Source: Roseibium suaedae
Lineage (GTDB): Bacteria; Pseudomonadota; Alphaproteobacteria; Rhizobiales; Stappiaceae
Length of the DNA: 64,000 nt
Reading direction: 5' to 3'
NCBI RefSeq assembly: GCF_900142725.1
Contig: NZ_FRBW01000004.1
Span: 310,001 to 374,000 of the forward strand
How positions within the stretch are numbered: position 1 is the stretch's first letter; every line of letters begins with the position of its first letter. The notes beneath the pieces are model-generated. The model saw only the letters and a list, made by a program, of their open reading frames with translations. It was not told where the DNA came from and searched no databases. The translations under genes and the position numbers were made by a program. Positions 61,317 to 64,000 of this stretch are shown in pieces.

Positions 61317-62936
61317 ATGTCCTTCTTGAAGTCCTTTCTCCTTCTCCTATGCCTGCTGACCGGCTTTTCGGGCGCGGTCATCGCTCAGGAAGATCTTGAA
61401 TCCCTGCGGCCGCTGGTGAATGCGCTGGCCGAAGGCAAGTTCAAGGAAACGGAACAGCAGGTCGCAGACCTGGCCGCCACCGGAAATCCGGCCGTGGCGC
61501 CCCTGCTGGAAGCGCTGGGCAACGGGGATCTTCAATTTCGCAAGTCCGACAAGGCGGTCTTTATCACCAGATCTGCAGGCAAGGGCTATCAGCTGATTGA
61601 TCCGCTGACCCACGAGGTGGCCGGCGAAGCCTCCCGAAGCGAGGTGACAAAGATCAAGGTCAACAACGGGTTGCGCCGCTCCATTCGCGCTGCGCTCGGC
61701 TCGCTGACCCTGATGGCCAAGGATCCGGACGTGCGCAAGACGGCGGCGGCCGCCATTTTCAAGGCCAAGGATCCGGAGGCGATCGAGTCCCTGGATACGG
61801 CAATTGCAAAGGAGAGCGATGATGACGTGCGTCTGGTCATGGAGCAGGCCCGGGCAGCGGCCGTTCTTAATTCCGACGGTGGTGACGCTGACAGGCTCGA
61901 AGCCATCGATGTCCTCGCCAGCATGGGAAACCGGGACGCCCTGTCCCTTCTGACCGGCTTTGCGGCTTCTGCGGAAGGCGAGCAGAAGGCCGCCGCCGAC
62001 AAGGCCATCACCCGGATCAACAAGTCGCTGGCGCTCTGGGGCAATGCCCAGAACATCTGGTACGGCGTGTCTCTCGGGTCAGTGTTGTTGCTTGCCGCCA
62101 TCGGCCTTGCCATCACCTTCGGTGTGATGGGCGTGATCAACATGGCCCATGGCGAGATGGTGATGATCGGCGCCTATGTCACCTTCATGGTGCAGGAGAT
62201 GATCCGGTCTTCCGCGCCCTGGCTCTTCGATTATTCCCTGCTGATCGCCCTGCCGCTCGCCTTCGTGATTTCCGGCGGCATCGGCATGGCCATCGAGCGG
62301 GGCGTCATCCGCTGGCTCTATGGCCGTCCGCTGGAAACGCTGCTCGCCACCTGGGGCATCTCCCTGATGCTGCAGCAGGCCGTGCGGTCCATCTTCGGCC
62401 CGACCAACCAGGAAGTGGGAAACCCGTCCTGGATGTCCGGCGCGTTTGAATTGGGCCAGCTGACCATCACCTACAACCGCATGTGGATCATCGTCTTCGC
62501 TCTTCTGGTCTTTGCCGGACTGATGCTGGTCCTGAAGAAGACGCCTTTCGGTCTCTTCACCCGCGCCGTCACCCAGAACCGCCGGATGGCCGCTTCCATG
62601 GGCATCCGCACCCCCTGGATCGATGCTCTGACCTTCGGGCTTGGATCCGGCATCGCGGGCATCGCCGGTGTTGCGCTCAGCCAGATCGACAACGTCTCCC
62701 CCAACCTTGGCCAGGGCTACATCATCGACAGTTTCATGGTCGTGGTCTTCGGAGGGGTGGGCAATCTCTGGGGAACCCTTGTCGGCGCCATGACGCTCGG
62801 CGTCGTGAACAAGTTCCTTGAACCCTATGCGGGCGCTGTGCTGGGCAAGATCCTCGTCCTCGTCTTCATCATCCTCTTTATCCAGAAGCGTCCGAGGGGC
62901 CTGTTCGCCCTCAAGGGCCGGGCAGTCGAAGCATGA
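61317..62936 (+). CDS. urtB: Urea ABC transporter permease UrtB
   Basis: The 539-residue protein has a signal peptide (SFLLLLCLLTGFSGAVIAQ), a periplasmic helical region of about 220 residues with HEAT-like repeats (EDLESLRPLVNALAEGK; DVRKTAAAAIFKAKDPEAIE), then eight or so membrane helices of the LivH type (GVMGVINMAHGEMVMIGAY is the diagnostic permease motif, and the GLGSGIAGIAGVAL loop). The long extracytoplasmic domain is the usual UrtB extra. ATG at 61317 has AGGTGG four bases upstream; a TTG at 61299 is less likely. Its stop overlaps the urtC ATG. Confidence 0.95.
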   Translation: MSFLKSFLLLLCLLTGFSGAVIAQEDLESLRPLVNALAEGKFKETEQQVADLAATGNPAVAPLLEALGNGDLQFRKSDKAVFITRSAGKGYQLIDPLTHEVAGEASRSEVTKIKVNNGLRRSIRAALGSLTLMAKDPDVRKTAAAAIFKAKDPEAIESLDTAIAKESDDDVRLVMEQARAAAVLNSDGGDADRLEAIDVLASMGNRDALSLLTGFAASAEGEQKAAADKAITRINKSLALWGNAQNIWYGVSLGSVLLLAAIGLAITFGVMGVINMAHGEMVMIGAYVTFMVQEMIRSSAPWLFDYSLLIALPLAFVISGGIGMAIERGVIRWLYGRPLETLLATWGISLMLQQAVRSIFGPTNQEVGNPSWMSGAFELGQLTITYNRMWIIVFALLVFAGLMLVLKKTPFGLFTRAVTQNRRMAASMGIRTPWIDALTFGLGSGIAGIAGVALSQIDNVSPNLGQGYIIDSFMVVVFGGVGNLWGTLVGAMTLGVVNKFLEPYAGAVLGKILVLVFIILFIQKRPRGLFALKGRAVEA

Positions 62937-64000
62937 TGACCTCCTTCCTCTTCCGCACGCTCGATGCTCGGGCAGGCATTTTCATCGGCCTGATGCTGGC
63001 AGCTATCATCCTGGTCCCGGCGCTGAACCTCCTGGTTCCCGAAGGCAGCACCTTCCATGTGCCGACCTATGCGGTCACGCTGATGGGCAAGTATCTGACC
63101 TATGCTCTGCTTGCGCTGTCGGTGGATCTGGTCTGGGGCTATTGCGGCATACTCTCTCTTGGTCACGGAGCCTTCTTCGCCCTCGGCGGCTATGCAATGG
63201 GCATGTATCTGATGCGCCAGATCGGCACCCGGGGCGTCTATGGCGATCCGATCCTTCCGGACTTCATGGTGTTCCTGAACTGGAAGGAACTGCCCTGGTA
63301 CTGGTACGGCTTCGACATGTTCCCCTTCGCGGCCCTGATAGTGCTGCTGGCTCCCGGCATTCTGGCCTTCGTCTTCGGCTGGTTCGCCTTCCGCTCGCGG
63401 GTGACCGGTGTCTATCTCTCGATCATCACCCAGGCGCTGACCTATGCGCTTCTGCTTGCCTTCTTCCGCAATGACATGGGCTTTGGCGGCAACAACGGCC
63501 TGACCGATTTCAAGGACATCCTCGGTTTCGACATTCAGGCCGGCACGACCCGCGCCGGGCTGTTTGCAGCCTCAGGCCTGGCGCTGGTCGTGTGCTTCCT
63601 CATCTGCCGGGCGGTGACCCGCTCCAAGCTGGGCAAGGTTCTGGTCGCGGTGCGCGATGCGGAAAGCCGGACCCGGTTCCTCGGCTACCGGGTGGAGCAT
63701 TACAAGCTCTTCGTCTGGACCTTGTCGGCCATGATGGCTGGCATTGCAGGCGCCCTTTACGTGCCCCAGGTCGGCATCATCAATCCGGGCGAATTCGCTC
63801 CGGCAAACTCCATCGAAGTGGTGATCTGGGTGGCCGTCGGCGGACGCGGAACCCTGGTCGGTGCGGTGCTCGGCGCGATCCTCGTCAACTTCTCCAAGAC
63901 CTGGTTCACCGCCGCCCTGCCGGAAATCTGGCTCTTCGCCCTCGGCGGTCTCTTCGTGGTGGTCACCCTGTTCCTGCCCAAGGGCCTGCTCGGCCTGATG
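62933..64000 (+). CDS. urtC: Urea ABC transporter permease UrtC (3' end beyond window)
   Basis: 356 codons are visible without a stop, and the frame is continuous to the right edge. It is a LivM-type permease: LVWGYCGILSLGHGAFFALGGYAMG (helix-loop motif), VTGVYLSIITQALTYALLLAF, RDAESRTRFLGYRVEHYKL (cytoplasmic coupling loop) and VAVGGRGTLVGAVLGAILVN. It pairs with UrtB. Two in-frame ATGs (62933 and 62936) overlap the urtB stop, so translation is coupled. The remaining gene part and probably urtD/urtE lie to the right. Confidence 0.94.
   Translation, partial: MMTSFLFRTLDARAGIFIGLMLAAIILVPALNLLVPEGSTFHVPTYAVTLMGKYLTYALLALSVDLVWGYCGILSLGHGAFFALGGYAMGMYLMRQIGTRGVYGDPILPDFMVFLNWKELPWYWYGFDMFPFAALIVLLAPGILAFVFGWFAFRSRVTGVYLSIITQALTYALLLAFFRNDMGFGGNNGLTDFKDILGFDIQAGTTRAGLFAASGLALVVCFLICRAVTRSKLGKVLVAVRDAESRTRFLGYRVEHYKLFVWTLSAMMAGIAGALYVPQVGIINPGEFAPANSIEVVIWVAVGGRGTLVGAVLGAILVNFSKTWFTAALPEIWLFALGGLFVVVTLFLPKGLLGLM

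Overview
The window is a 64 kb stretch of a GC-rich (about 60-63 percent by eye) alphaproteobacterial chromosome, densely coded on both strands. Gene content and order point to Hyphomicrobiales (Rhizobiales), perhaps the Stappia/Roseibium/Pannonibacter side: aminotransferase-ftsK-lolA, DUF1674/htpX, rsmB-heparinase-purH, the roughly 1600-residue NAD-glutamate dehydrogenase, type 2 argC next to leuD, dapF-mtaB-ftsY, rpmI-rplT, an AcuI-type acrylyl-CoA reductase, TRAP transport and a urea ABC importer. The taxonomic placement is inference from content; no rRNA or tRNA gene was seen.

Layout. 0-2.5 kb: the end of an iron-chelate ABC importer (FecCD-type permease, ATPase), divergent from an NtaA/DszA-type flavin monooxygenase. 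2.5-7.4 kb: a TRAP importer operon (dctP-dctQ-dctM) ending in a DapA-superfamily lyase, divergent from a GntR/FadR regulator with candidate operators between them. 7.4-14.4 kb: acuI, an ATP-grasp ligase with an odd start, lolA, ftsK and an aminotransferase. 14.4-24.4 kb: SGNH hydrolase, tandem MITE-like repeats, DUF1674, htpX, rsmB, a heparinase II/III-like protein, an AT-richer three-gene cassette (sugar-epimerase cupin, HpcH/HpaI aldolase-like protein, glycosyltransferase), then purH. 24.5-31.5 kb: two chemoreceptors, a secreted alpha/beta hydrolase and an MFS exporter. 31.6-39 kb: NAD-GDH, an AhpD-like protein, argC, leuD and palindromic intergenic repeats. 39-47 kb: msrQ, a cNMP-binding protein, an OmpR-type regulator, an L,D-transpeptidase, a YpfJ-type zinc peptidase, dapF, mtaB and ftsY, then more MITE-like repeats. 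47.5-51.7 kb: small conserved genes, an exonuclease, a secreted protein, an AGCS amino-acid symporter, rplT and rpmI with a readable promoter and leader hairpin. 51.9-64 kb: the most distinctive block, with a LuxR-type response regulator, a huge hybrid histidine kinase whose sensor is a whole NCS1-type permease plus a cysteine-rich knot, a bacteriophytochrome with its heme oxygenase, and divergently the urea importer urtA-urtB-urtC (urtC runs off the window).

How the genes work together. Several units are self-contained: TRAP uptake feeding a lyase under GntR control; heme oxygenase making biliverdin for the phytochrome; the permease-kinase overlapping its probable partner regulator. The adjacency of a transporter-like nitrogen-compound sensor, a light sensor and the urea importer is the best candidate for a less-described regulatory system. 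Intergenic hairpins lie between binding-protein and permease genes in both the TRAP and the urea operon, and at least two families of palindromic repeats occupy the long intergenic gaps. Many genes appear to start at GTG or TTG with a good ribosome binding site; these starts are noted individually.
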